Source of the DNA: Desulfobulbaceae bacterium | GTDB taxonomy: Bacteria > Desulfobacterota > Desulfobulbia > Desulfobulbales > Desulfocapsaceae | DNA: 64,000 bases | Reading direction: 5' to 3' | Assembly (NCBI GenBank): GCA_009773475.1 | Contig: WSXV01000003.1 | Coordinates: forward strand, 1-64,000 | Shown here: piece after piece, positions 48,334 to 56,454 of the stretch | Layout of the letters: each line of letters begins with the position of its first letter | Position numbering within the stretch: the stretch's first letter is position 1 | Notes under the pieces: model-generated | The model's input: only the letters and a program-made list of their open reading frames with translations | Told to the model about the DNA's origin: nothing | The model's database searches: none | Made by a program: the position numbers and the translations under genes

Positions 48334-50418
48334 ATGAGTGTAGATTTAAGTAATGTGCGGAATATCGGGATCAGTGCCCATATCGATTCAGGAAAAACGA
48401 CACTGACCGAGCGCATCCTGTTTTATACGGACCGGATTCATGCCATCCATGATGTGCGTGGCAAGGATGGCGTCGGCGCCAAGATGGATTCCATGGAACT
48501 GGAAAGGGAGCGTGGTATCACCATTCAGTCGGCCGCCACCTACTGTAACTGGAAAGGGAAGGACATCAATATCATTGACACCCCCGGCCATGTGGATTTT
48601 ACCATTGAGGTTGAGCGGGCCCTGCGCGTGCTCGACGGCGCAGTCCTGGTCCTTTGCTCGGTGGGCGGCGTACAGTCGCAGTCCATCACCGTTAATCGGC
48701 AGATGACCCGCTACAAGGTTCCCCGCATTGCCTTTATCAATAAGTGTGACCGCACCGGCGCCAATCCCGAGCGAGTGACTGCTCAGCTGCAGGAGAAGTT
48801 GGGCTTGAATGCCCATATGGTGCAAATTCCCATCGGGCTCGAAAATGATCTGGTGGGGGTCATTGATTTAGTGGCCATGAAGGCCCTCTACTTTGATGGT
48901 GACAATGGCGAGGTCGTGCGTGAGGATGTGATCCCTGCTGAGTTGCAGGATCAGGCTCAGACCAAGCGAGAGGCGTTGCTGGAAGCGGTGTCGATGTTCT
49001 CCGATGAGTTGATGGAAGTGATGCTGGAAGAAGGTGACATTCATCCCGACCTGATCAAGGATGCAATCCGCAAAGGCACCCTGGCACTGGAGTTTACCCC
49101 TGTCTTTGTCGGCTCCGCCTACAAGAACAAGGCCGTCCAGCCCATGCTTGACGGGGTGGATGCCTATCTGCCCTGCCCCACGGATGTTGTTAATATGGCC
49201 CTTGATCTCAATAATGAGGAAAAGGAGTTTCCTGTTTCCAATGACCCCGCTGACCCTTTGGTCATGCTCGCCTTCAAGCTCGAGGATGGCCGTTACGGCC
49301 AGTTGACCTACGTGCGAACCTATCAGGGCAAGGTCACCAAGGGCGATACGGTTTTTAACAGCCGCACCGGCAAGAAGGTTAAGATCGGTCGTCTCTGCCG
49401 GATGCACTCGGACGAGATGGAGGATATTGAATTCTGCGGATCCGGCGATATTGTTGCCCTCTTCGGCGTCGACTGCGCCTCCGGTGATACCTTCACCTCC
49501 GGGGAAATCTCCTGCTCCATGAGCTCGATGCACATCCCTGAGCCGGTTATCTCCCTGGCAATCATTCCGGTGGATAACAAGGCTCAGATCAACATGTCCA
49601 AGGCCCTGAATCGTTTTACCAAGGAAGATCCTACCTTCAAGACCTTTGTTGATCATGAGACCAGCGAGACCATTATTTCCGGTATGGGTGAGCTGCATCT
49701 GGAGGTGTATGTGGAGCGGATGAAGCGTGAATATAACGCCGAGGTGACCGTGGGTGCGCCCCAGGTTGCCTACCGCGAGACCATTACCGCCCGGGCCGAG
49801 TTTAATTATACCCACAAGAAACAGACTGGTGGTTCCGGTCAGTTCGGCCGTGTCGCCGGCTACATGGAGCCCCTGGAAGAGGGCGAGTATGAGTTTGTTG
49901 ATTCCATCGTGGGCGGGGTTATCCCGCGCGAGTTTATTTCATCCTGTGACAAAGGCTTTCAAAAGAGTCTGGTCAAGGGTGCGCTCTGCGGCTCTGTGGT
50001 CACCGGTGTTCGCTGCGTGATCAACGATGGCGCCTACCACAATGTGGATTCCTCGGATGTGGCCTTCCAGTTGGCCGCCATTGGAGCCTTCAAGGATGGC
50101 TACATGAAGGCCAAACCGGTGATCATGGAGCCGATTATGAAGGTATCGGTGGAAGGTCCCACCGAATTTCAGGGATCAATCATGGGCAGCATCAACCAGC
50201 GTCGCGGCATGATTATCGGCACCATGGAAGAGGGCCAATATACCGTAGTTGAAGCCGATGTGCCGCTTTCTGAGATGTTTGGATATTCCACCATTCTCCG
50301 CTCTCTGACCCAGGGCAAGGCCGAGTTCACCATGGAGTTTTCTGCCTTCAAGCAGGTTCCCAAGTTGGTGAATGACGAGTTGATCAAGAAGTATCAGAGC
50401 GAAAGGAAGAACGGATAA
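48334..50418 (+). CDS. fusA: Elongation factor G, mitochondrial/spd-like type
   Basis: This 694-aa GTPase drives ribosomal translocation or recycling. The G1 loop is [12 protein letters not shown] (residues 15-26; most bacterial EF-G read AHIDAGKTT), G3 is DTPGHVDF, and G4 is NKCDR instead of [25 protein letters not shown] follows G1. These features resemble mitochondrial EF-G1 and the spdEFG1 group of spirochaetes, planctomycetes and deltaproteobacteria. It is not beside rpsL, rpsG or tuf, which fits an spd-type gene. Whether it is the sole translocase or half of a split pair cannot be told from this window. Confidence 0.93.
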   Translation: MSVDLSNVRNIGISAHIDSGKTTLTERILFYTDRIHAIHDVRGKDGVGAKMDSMELERERGITIQSAATYCNWKGKDINIIDTPGHVDFTIEVERALRVLDGAVLVLCSVGGVQSQSITVNRQMTRYKVPRIAFINKCDRTGANPERVTAQLQEKLGLNAHMVQIPIGLENDLVGVIDLVAMKALYFDGDNGEVVREDVIPAELQDQAQTKREALLEAVSMFSDELMEVMLEEGDIHPDLIKDAIRKGTLALEFTPVFVGSAYKNKAVQPMLDGVDAYLPCPTDVVNMALDLNNEEKEFPVSNDPADPLVMLAFKLEDGRYGQLTYVRTYQGKVTKGDTVFNSRTGKKVKIGRLCRMHSDEMEDIEFCGSGDIVALFGVDCASGDTFTSGEISCSMSSMHIPEPVISLAIIPVDNKAQINMSKALNRFTKEDPTFKTFVDHETSETIISGMGELHLEVYVERMKREYNAEVTVGAPQVAYRETITARAEFNYTHKKQTGGSGQFGRVAGYMEPLEEGEYEFVDSIVGGVIPREFISSCDKGFQKSLVKGALCGSVVTGVRCVINDGAYHNVDSSDVAFQLAAIGAFKDGYMKAKPVIMEPIMKVSVEGPTEFQGSIMGSINQRRGMIIGTMEEGQYTVVEADVPLSEMFGYSTILRSLTQGKAEFTMEFSAFKQVPKLVNDELIKKYQSERKNG

Positions 50419-50544
50419 TCCGGGATCAAGTTGAACGATCGTTTGATAAGGTTCTCGCTATAATAACGACCAGTTACGGGTATGATTCCATACCTCGCGG
50501 ATCGTCCCTTTATGGACGAGCAAATGAATAGATAAAAGAGGGCC

Positions 50545-51258
50545 ATGGCTATGGGAAAAAAAAATCTGGTAATGAATAATCCGTTGCGAATTTTAGGGCT
50601 TGAGAAAAAAGTACAGGACAAAGACGCCAGCATGGGTCTGGTTATGTCCCGTCCAGGTCTCGGCAAGACTGCCATTCTGGTGCAGATTGCACTGGATTCA
50701 ATGCTCTGGGGTGACAAGGTATTGCATGTCTCCATCGGTGAGAGCTTTGATAAGACCAGGGCTTGGTATGACGACATTCTTGCGCTCATGGGTTCCACCG
50801 AGAAAGCGGATAGCTTTCAGACCACCGTCGCCGAGATCCTGCCCAACCGGATGATCATGACCTTCAAGGAGACCGGATTTTCTCCGATTAAGCTTGAAGA
50901 ACGATTGGGAGATCTGGTGCAGCAGAATATCTACAAGCCGGTGTGCCTGATCATTGATGGGTATGATTTCCAGGCCGGTACTCATAAGGATCTGGAAGAG
51001 TTCAAGGCCTTTATGGTTCGGAATGGTGTGAAGATGATCTGGTTTTCAGCGACCACCCATCGTGAAGATGAACGCAAAAGTGCAGCCGGCGTTCCTGCCC
51101 CCTGTCATGAGATTGATGACCTCTTTGATGCGGTTTTAATGATTGCGCCCAAGGATGATGCCGTGGATCTGAAGATTCTGAAATGCAATGGCTGCTCAGT
51201 TGACGCCGGCACCTCACTGATCCTTGATCCTTCCACCATGCTGATCCAGAAGGCATAG
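50545..51258 (+). CDS. RecA/KaiC-like P-loop ATPase, function unknown
   Basis: This 237-aa protein has a Walker A motif (SRPGLGKTAILVQIA, about 35-49) and a Walker B strand (VCLIIDGYDF, about 133-142). Its spacing recalls the RecA/RadA/DnaB-C superfamily (FSATTHREDER near 170 may be a sensor strand). I recognise no KaiC, RadA or helicase name for it. GAGGG lies before the ATG at 50545, and a perfect TATAAT is at 50459. It stands alone, ending at a strong terminator, so it is probably a separate cytoplasmic ATPase. Confidence 0.72.
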   Translation: MAMGKKNLVMNNPLRILGLEKKVQDKDASMGLVMSRPGLGKTAILVQIALDSMLWGDKVLHVSIGESFDKTRAWYDDILALMGSTEKADSFQTTVAEILPNRMIMTFKETGFSPIKLEERLGDLVQQNIYKPVCLIIDGYDFQAGTHKDLEEFKAFMVRNGVKMIWFSATTHREDERKSAAGVPAPCHEIDDLFDAVLMIAPKDDAVDLKILKCNGCSVDAGTSLILDPSTMLIQKA

Positions 51259-51340
51259 GCGGGAGAGTATCGGGTAACGATGCTCTCCTCAGAAGGACTG
51301 TCTTTCATGTTTGACAGCATGTTCTGCGATCCAAAGTAAC

Positions 51341-51379
51341 AAAAACGGGTATCTCCATATGTGAGATACCCGTTTTTTT
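51341..51379 (+). terminator. Bidirectional terminator
   Basis: An 11-bp stem (ACGGGTATCTC at 51345-51355, complement at 51363-51373) with a 7-nt loop is flanked by A5 and T7. Confidence 0.94.
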
Positions 51380-51403
51380 ATTGAGAGAAGGGAGGTTAAC
51401 AGG

Positions 51404-52174
51404 ATGAAATTTCGGCCTTGTATTGATCTGCACGATGGAAAGGTGAAACAGATTGTCGGTTCCACCTTGAATGATGCCCAGCCTGAACAACTGAAAACCA
51501 ATTTTACCGCCATCCATCCTGCATCCTGGTATGCAGAACTGTATCGCCGGGACGATCTGACCGGAGGCCATATCATCAAGCTGGGCCCAGGCAATGATGA
51601 CGCAGCCCTTGCGGCGCTGTCCGCCTGGCCGGGCGGAATGCAGATCGGTGGCGGCATCTCGGCCGACAATGGGGCCTGGTGGCTGGATCGTGGGGCTTCC
51701 CATGTTATTGTGACCTCCGCTGTCTTCCGCAATGGGATGATCGATGAGGCCCGGTTGCGGGAGTTGGTGCAGGCGGTGGGGCCGGACCGGCTGGTGCTTG
51801 ATTTGAGCTGCCGCAGGCGAGGGAACGACTATTATATCGTTACCGATCGTTGGCAGCGTTTTACCCAGGTGGTGATCAGTGAGCAGGTTCTCGCCCATCT
51901 GGCGAAAGATTGCGCCGAGTTCCTGGTCCATGCCGCCGATGTGGAAGGGCAGTGTCAGGGCATTGAGTCAGGGGTGATTGAGAAGCTGGCCGCATGGTCC
52001 CCTATCCCCGTAACCTATGCGGGTGGGGTGCGAAACCTTGCCGACCTGGAACTGATTCGGAGTCTGGGGAAGGGGAGAGTCGATGCCACCGTGGGCAGCG
52101 CCCTTGATATCTTTGGCGGCAGCGGGATGACCTATGTTGATGCCGTGCGTTTTCATGACGCAGAAAAGTCCTGA
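51404..52174 (+). CDS. hisA: ProFAR isomerase of eukaryotic (His6) type
   Basis: This 256-aa TIM barrel converts ProFAR to PRFAR in histidine synthesis. The protein follows yeast His6 almost segment by segment: CIDLHDGKVKQIVG, HIIKLGPGNDDAA, LVLDLSCRR, EFLVHAADVEG and VTYAGGVRNLADL, then VGSALDIFGG. Usual bacterial HisA is about 245 aa and shares only the two phosphate-binding half-barrels. AGGGAGG lies before the ATG. No other his gene is adjacent. A 68-aa protein starts 6 nt after its stop. Confidence 0.93.
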   Translation: MKFRPCIDLHDGKVKQIVGSTLNDAQPEQLKTNFTAIHPASWYAELYRRDDLTGGHIIKLGPGNDDAALAALSAWPGGMQIGGGISADNGAWWLDRGASHVIVTSAVFRNGMIDEARLRELVQAVGPDRLVLDLSCRRRGNDYYIVTDRWQRFTQVVISEQVLAHLAKDCAEFLVHAADVEGQCQGIESGVIEKLAAWSPIPVTYAGGVRNLADLELIRSLGKGRVDATVGSALDIFGGSGMTYVDAVRFHDAEKS

Positions 52175-52180
52175 TCCCCG

Positions 52181-52387
52181 ATGGAAAAGGATTTAATAAA
52201 CCAACCTACGCTGGCAACGGATGAAACTGGGTCTGCAACTCTGGTTGAGCTGAAGATTCAGATTCCACCAGAATTGTACGTCGCCTATCAGCGCTGTTCG
52301 TGGGCCATTGTCCATGAAACCGGCCGGCAGCCGCTGGCGGTGATGGAGGAGATGGTGCGGGACTTTCTGGTAAAACATGGATGTTAA
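52181..52387 (+). CDS. Small conserved-looking protein, unknown (possible ribbon-helix-helix)
   Basis: This 68-aa protein starts 6 nt after hisA, so it is probably in the same transcript. The pattern VELKIQIPPEL then two helices (YVAYQRCSWAIVHETGR and PLAVMEEMVRDFLVKH) resembles a short strand followed by helix-helix, as in ribbon-helix-helix proteins, but I cannot assign it to a family. No clear Shine-Dalgarno is seen, which suggests translational coupling. Confidence 0.5.
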   Translation: MEKDLINQPTLATDETGSATLVELKIQIPPELYVAYQRCSWAIVHETGRQPLAVMEEMVRDFLVKHGC

Positions 52388-52404
52388 ACCCTTTCTTCGG
52401 GACG

Positions 52405-52518
52405 ATGGAACTAGCAATCGACATTTATACGCTGGTCGCCAGCGCCATTCTTTTTGTTTCCTCCCCTTTTGTTTACTTGACCTCGCCTTCGACTTTGGCT
52501 ATTATTGTCAATAAATAA
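52405..52518 (+). CDS. Possible 37-aa hydrophobic peptide
   Basis: An ATG at 52405 opens a 37-codon frame with a strongly hydrophobic middle (LVASAILFVSSPFVYL) and a basic end (VNK). A weak GGGA lies 3 nt upstream. It could be a small membrane protein or chance; the flanking DNA is AT-rich. Confidence 0.25.
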   Translation: MELAIDIYTLVASAILFVSSPFVYLTSPSTLAIIVNK

Positions 52519-52584
52519 TTGTTTTTATTGCTTAATTGACTGATATTTAGCTGATATTAATCTATTTCTTGAGGATTCTTCGTT

Positions 52585-53445
52585 GTGGAGTTTGAACGGG
52601 CAGACCAACGAAAAAAGATAGAGCGATTTATCCAGAAGATGCCAAGCCTGTCCACCACAGTTGGCAAGGTCCTGGAGATCTGCAGTCGTACCGACGCCTC
52701 ACCTAATGAGTTGAATAAGGTCATCTCCCTTGACCCTGTTTTGACCGGCCAGGTGTTGAAGCTGATCAACTCGGCCTATTATTCATTGATGAACAAGATC
52801 ACCTCGCTGACCCGTGCCATTACCATGCTTGGGATGAATACGGTCAAGAATATGGCGCTCAGCACCGCCATTATCCAATCCGTTGCCGGTTCCAATAAAT
52901 CAAAAGCCTTGCCCACCACCCGTTTCTGGGTTCATTCCATTGGGGTGGGGGTGAGCGCCAAGTTGCTGGCAATCGCCAGGGGTGTCCCCATTCAGGAGCG
53001 GGAAGAGTTTTTTATTGCCGGTCTACTCCATGATATCGGCAAGGTTCCTTTCGGGGATGAGTATAGTCAGGTACTTTCCATTGCCGGTCAGGAACAGCGG
53101 CCGCTGGTGGATGTGGAGCGTGAGTTTCTGGGGATTGATCATCAGGAGGTCGGGGAGTTGATAGCGGCGAAGTGGAAGTTGAGTCGTGCCATGACCAGTT
53201 GTATCGGGTATCATCATGATATTGAACTGGCCGAAGAAGATGACCGATCGCTGGTCGCCATTGTCGCCCTGGCCAATCTGTATGTCAATATTCACGATAT
53301 CGGGTTTGCGGGAGATCTTTTTCCCGAATATGCCAACGCGGATATGCTGCTGTCGTTTGCTGGTCTGGAATGGTCGGATTTTACAGCCATCAGCAGCAAA
53401 GTTGAGGAAGAGATTCAAAAGGCCCAGATTTTCTTACAGGTGTAA
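52585..53445 (+). CDS. HDOD-domain signalling protein
   Basis: This 286-aa protein is almost entirely an HDOD domain, from the early MPSLSTTVGKVLEICSRTD, through ALSTAIIQSV, to GLLHDIGKVPFGDEY. HDOD proteins are signal-output or scaffold modules related to HD phosphohydrolases; this one keeps the HD pair in LLHDIGK. The start is GTG at 52585 with GAGGA 9 nt upstream. It is 3 nt upstream of an MBL-fold gene, so the two form an operon. Confidence 0.88.
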   Translation: MEFERADQRKKIERFIQKMPSLSTTVGKVLEICSRTDASPNELNKVISLDPVLTGQVLKLINSAYYSLMNKITSLTRAITMLGMNTVKNMALSTAIIQSVAGSNKSKALPTTRFWVHSIGVGVSAKLLAIARGVPIQEREEFFIAGLLHDIGKVPFGDEYSQVLSIAGQEQRPLVDVEREFLGIDHQEVGELIAAKWKLSRAMTSCIGYHHDIELAEEDDRSLVAIVALANLYVNIHDIGFAGDLFPEYANADMLLSFAGLEWSDFTAISSKVEEEIQKAQIFLQV

Positions 53446-53448
53446 AGA

Positions 53449-54369
53449 ATGATGAATGTGCGCTTTTGGGGAGTGCGGGGCTCGATTCCCTGTCCCGGGC
53501 CTTTGACCCAGAAATATGGGGGCAACGGTGCCTGCCTTGAGCTGCGGGTAGGGGATACAGAACGGTTAGTGATCATCGATGCTGGCTCCGGAATCAGGCA
53601 GCTGGGCAATTTTTTGATGCAGCATGATCTGCCGAAAGGGCCGATCCAGGCCGAGATCTTTCTTTCTCACACCCATTGGGATCATATCATGGGGTTTCCC
53701 TTTTTTGTTCCCATTTATGTGCCCGGCAGCCACTTGAAGGTATACGGCCCGGTCTCGTTTGAGGATGAGACCCTGGAGGAGGTGGTGGGGGGACAGATGA
53801 AATATCGTTATTTCCCGGTCAATATGGGTGAACTGCGCTCATCCATTGAGTACATCCGCCTACGGGAAGAGACTGGGCGGGACCATGGGGACGGGCTCCT
53901 GGTGACCACCAAGTTTTTGAATCATCCCATCACCGCTCTTGGCTATCGTTTTGAGTATCAGGGGAAATCCTTCTGTACCTGTTATGATTTTGAACCGTTT
54001 CGAAATCTGTTTATCACCGATCCTGAGCACCCTGATTATGATGAGGCGATGGCGGTGGAAGGGGAGGAGGTGGCCCGTGAACAGAATCAGGCCATGGAGG
54101 ATTTTTTTGCCGGCGCTGACCTTTTGGTACACGACAGCCAGTACACCGATACGGAGATGAAAAGCCGCATGGGCTGGGGCCATTCCAGCTGTGAGTATGC
54201 CATTGCTGCCGCCAGCCGGGCCGGGGTAAAACGACTGGCCCTGTTTCATCATGACCCCGATCGCACCGATGAGCAGATCGATGCCATGGCAGCCAGCTAT
54301 TGTGTACCGGGCAGCGCCGGAGAGATGGAGGTCTTTTTCGCCAGAGAAGGGCAGGTGGTGGAGCTGTGA
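53449..54369 (+). CDS. MBL-fold metal-dependent hydrolase
   Basis: This 306-aa protein has the metallo-beta-lactamase-fold motif SHTHWDHIMG (about residues 76-85) and later metal-binding residues (LVHDSQYTD and LFHHDPDRTD). The N-terminal FWGVRGSIPCPGP and GGNGACLELR are typical of the phosphorylcholine/PhnP-like subgroup of cytoplasmic MBL hydrolases. It is 3 nt downstream of the HDOD gene and 91 nt upstream of nadE. The substrate is unknown. Confidence 0.87.
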   Translation: MMNVRFWGVRGSIPCPGPLTQKYGGNGACLELRVGDTERLVIIDAGSGIRQLGNFLMQHDLPKGPIQAEIFLSHTHWDHIMGFPFFVPIYVPGSHLKVYGPVSFEDETLEEVVGGQMKYRYFPVNMGELRSSIEYIRLREETGRDHGDGLLVTTKFLNHPITALGYRFEYQGKSFCTCYDFEPFRNLFITDPEHPDYDEAMAVEGEEVAREQNQAMEDFFAGADLLVHDSQYTDTEMKSRMGWGHSSCEYAIAAASRAGVKRLALFHHDPDRTDEQIDAMAASYCVPGSAGEMEVFFAREGQVVEL

Positions 54370-54460
54370 TGGGCTGTCTCGTGGCAAATGGGTGTGAGGC
54401 GAAAATGGATTGGTTCAGGGGGATTTTGCTGGTTGAATCTTTTTCTCAGCAGAGGCTGCC

Positions 54461-56113
54461 ATGAAGATTGCCCTGGTGCAAACCAATCCGGTCATTGGCG
54501 ACTTTTCAGTCAACTGCCGGGCCATCATCCTTGCCGCTGAACAGGCACTTGCCCGGGGTTGCAGCCTGGTGATTTTTCCCGAGATGGCTGTCTCCGGATA
54601 CCCGCCCCAGGATCTTCTGGAGAGGCCTTCCTTCCTGGAGGCCCATGGACTTGCCGTAGCTGGCCTGGTCTGTGAGCTTCCGGATCTGGCGGTGATGTTT
54701 GGCTGTTTTGAACGCCGGTCCGGAGAGGAGCAGGGAAAGCCGCTCTATAATTCGGTGGTGGTGGCCCAGGGCGGCGAAATTGTCCATCGGGTGCGTAAAC
54801 AGCTGCTCCCTGCCTATGATGTCTTTGATGAAACCAGATACTTTGAGCCCGGCCCTGTTTCGGAGTTATACAGATTGGGCGGTCTGACCTTTGCCCTCAC
54901 CGTCTGTGAAGATATCTGGTTTGAGGCCGCCGGTCGCTATCGTCGTGATCCGGTGGCCTCTTTGTTTGATGCCGCGGTAGATCAGGGGCAGCACATTGAC
55001 TGCCTGATCAATGTCTCCGCCTCTCCCTTCCAGCATGACAAAGAGCGTATCCGGCATGCCCTCTTTCGCGCCCTCTGCTCTCGCTATCAGATCCCTTTCG
55101 TCTATGTGAACCAGGTTGGCGGGCAGGATTCTCTCCTCTTTGACGGGCATAGTCTGGCCATGAATGGTGACGCCGAGATTGTTGCCCGATGTGCCGGATT
55201 TGTCCCGGATATGGTGGTGCTGGATACCGAAACCTGGCGAGGTGAGATGCATGCGCCGGCCCAGCAGGAATCGGTGGCGGACGTTCATGCGGCACTGGTG
55301 ATGGGGGTGCGTGATTATGTGCGCAAATGCGGATTTCGCTCGGTGGTTCTCGGTCTTTCCGGTGGCATTGACTCGGCCCTGACTGCTGCCATTGCTACTG
55401 ATGCCCTGGGTGCAGAAAATGTGCTGGGGGTTGCCCTGCCCTCCCCGTACAGCTCGGATGATTCCCTGGAAGATGCCCGGGCCCTGGCCCGGAATCTGGG
55501 CTGCGGCTTTCAGATCCTTCCCATCAGCCCTCTGTTTGCGGCCTTTCAGGAAACCTTGCAGCCCCTTTTTGCCGGTCGTGCCGAAGATCTTACCGAACAG
55601 AATCTGCAGGCCCGGATTCGCGGCACCCTGCTTATGGCCCTGTCCAACAAGTTTGGCCATCTGCTCCTGTCAACCGGCAATAAAAGTGAGCTGGCGGTGG
55701 GCTACTGCACCCTGTACGGAGACATGAGCGGTGGCCTGGCGGTGATAAGTGATGTGCCCAAACAGATGGTCTATGAACTGGCCCGCTTCGTCAACCGTGG
55801 GCAGGAGCGGATCCCCGAGCGCACCCTGAGTAAAGCGCCGACGGCGGAACTCAAGGTCGGGCAGTGTGATCAGGATGATCTGCCACCCTATGAAATCCTG
55901 GATCGTATCCTGGATCTGTATCTTGAGCAGGGCTGGGGAATGCAAGAGCTGGTTGATGCTGGTTTTGATCCCTCAATGGTGCGGGATATTCTCCGCCGGA
56001 TTCGACTCAATGAGTATAAACGCAAACAGGGGCCCATGGGCCTGAAGGTGACCAGCAAGGCCTTCGGCTACGGCCGGAGGTATCCCAATGTTCAGAATTT
56101 TCAGGAAGGATGA
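54461..56113 (+). CDS. nadE: Glutamine-dependent NAD+ synthetase
   Basis: This 550-aa two-domain enzyme has an N-terminal nitrilase glutaminase (E41 in FPEMAVSGYPP, K113 in RKQLLPAYDVFDE, C149 in VCEDIWFE) that supplies ammonia to a C-terminal ATP-PPase domain. The latter has the P-loop LGLSGGIDSALTAAI (about 294-308) and the NaAD-binding STGNKSELAVGYCTLYGD. It forms NAD from deamido-NAD. Length is typical. Confidence 0.97.
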   Translation: MKIALVQTNPVIGDFSVNCRAIILAAEQALARGCSLVIFPEMAVSGYPPQDLLERPSFLEAHGLAVAGLVCELPDLAVMFGCFERRSGEEQGKPLYNSVVVAQGGEIVHRVRKQLLPAYDVFDETRYFEPGPVSELYRLGGLTFALTVCEDIWFEAAGRYRRDPVASLFDAAVDQGQHIDCLINVSASPFQHDKERIRHALFRALCSRYQIPFVYVNQVGGQDSLLFDGHSLAMNGDAEIVARCAGFVPDMVVLDTETWRGEMHAPAQQESVADVHAALVMGVRDYVRKCGFRSVVLGLSGGIDSALTAAIATDALGAENVLGVALPSPYSSDDSLEDARALARNLGCGFQILPISPLFAAFQETLQPLFAGRAEDLTEQNLQARIRGTLLMALSNKFGHLLLSTGNKSELAVGYCTLYGDMSGGLAVISDVPKQMVYELARFVNRGQERIPERTLSKAPTAELKVGQCDQDDLPPYEILDRILDLYLEQGWGMQELVDAGFDPSMVRDILRRIRLNEYKRKQGPMGLKVTSKAFGYGRRYPNVQNFQEG

Positions 56114-56157
56114 GTTGTCAGCGGCGAATGACAAGAACTTCTTATTTGTTCCGAACC

Positions 56158-56305
56158 GAGCCTCTTGCAAAAGTATGAGTTGTGGTTCGACAGGCTCACC
56201 ACCAACGGGAAAGGTGGTTCGACAGGCTCACCATGAATGGAATAATCAAGATACCGTTCACCCTGAGCTTGTCGAAGGGTGTTTTTGGAGTTTTGCAAGA
56301 GGCTC
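56158..56305. mobile_element. MITE-like 148-bp element with 15-bp terminal inverted repeats
   Basis: The ends are perfect inverted repeats, GAGCCTCTTGCAAAA (56158-56172) and its complement (56291-56305). Inside, GGTTCGACAGGCTCACCA is directly repeated (56184-56201 and 56216-56233), and a related inverted copy CCCTGAGCTTGTCGAAGGG lies at 56261-56279. There is no coding frame. TTCGACAGGCTCA-type palindromes are known dispersed repeats in many bacterial genomes. No transposase is present here. The remaining 56306-56454 shows no gene. Confidence 0.75.
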
Positions 56306-56454
56306 AACCTAATGATGATTAATTTTGGTCCGATGATGAACCCGCAGGGCTGAAGATTTTCCCCATCCGGCATCTTGCCCGCCCGCGTTCCTGTTCAAAA
56401 TGACACAATTCTCAATTCGTAATTCCCAATTCTCAATTTATTTTAGATACGACC

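Noticed and set aside
56158..56305. The repeats at 56.2 kb considered as a CRISPR array
   Set aside because: Only two direct copies, 14 nt apart, inside perfect terminal inverted repeats. The layout is that of a MITE, not spacers and repeats.
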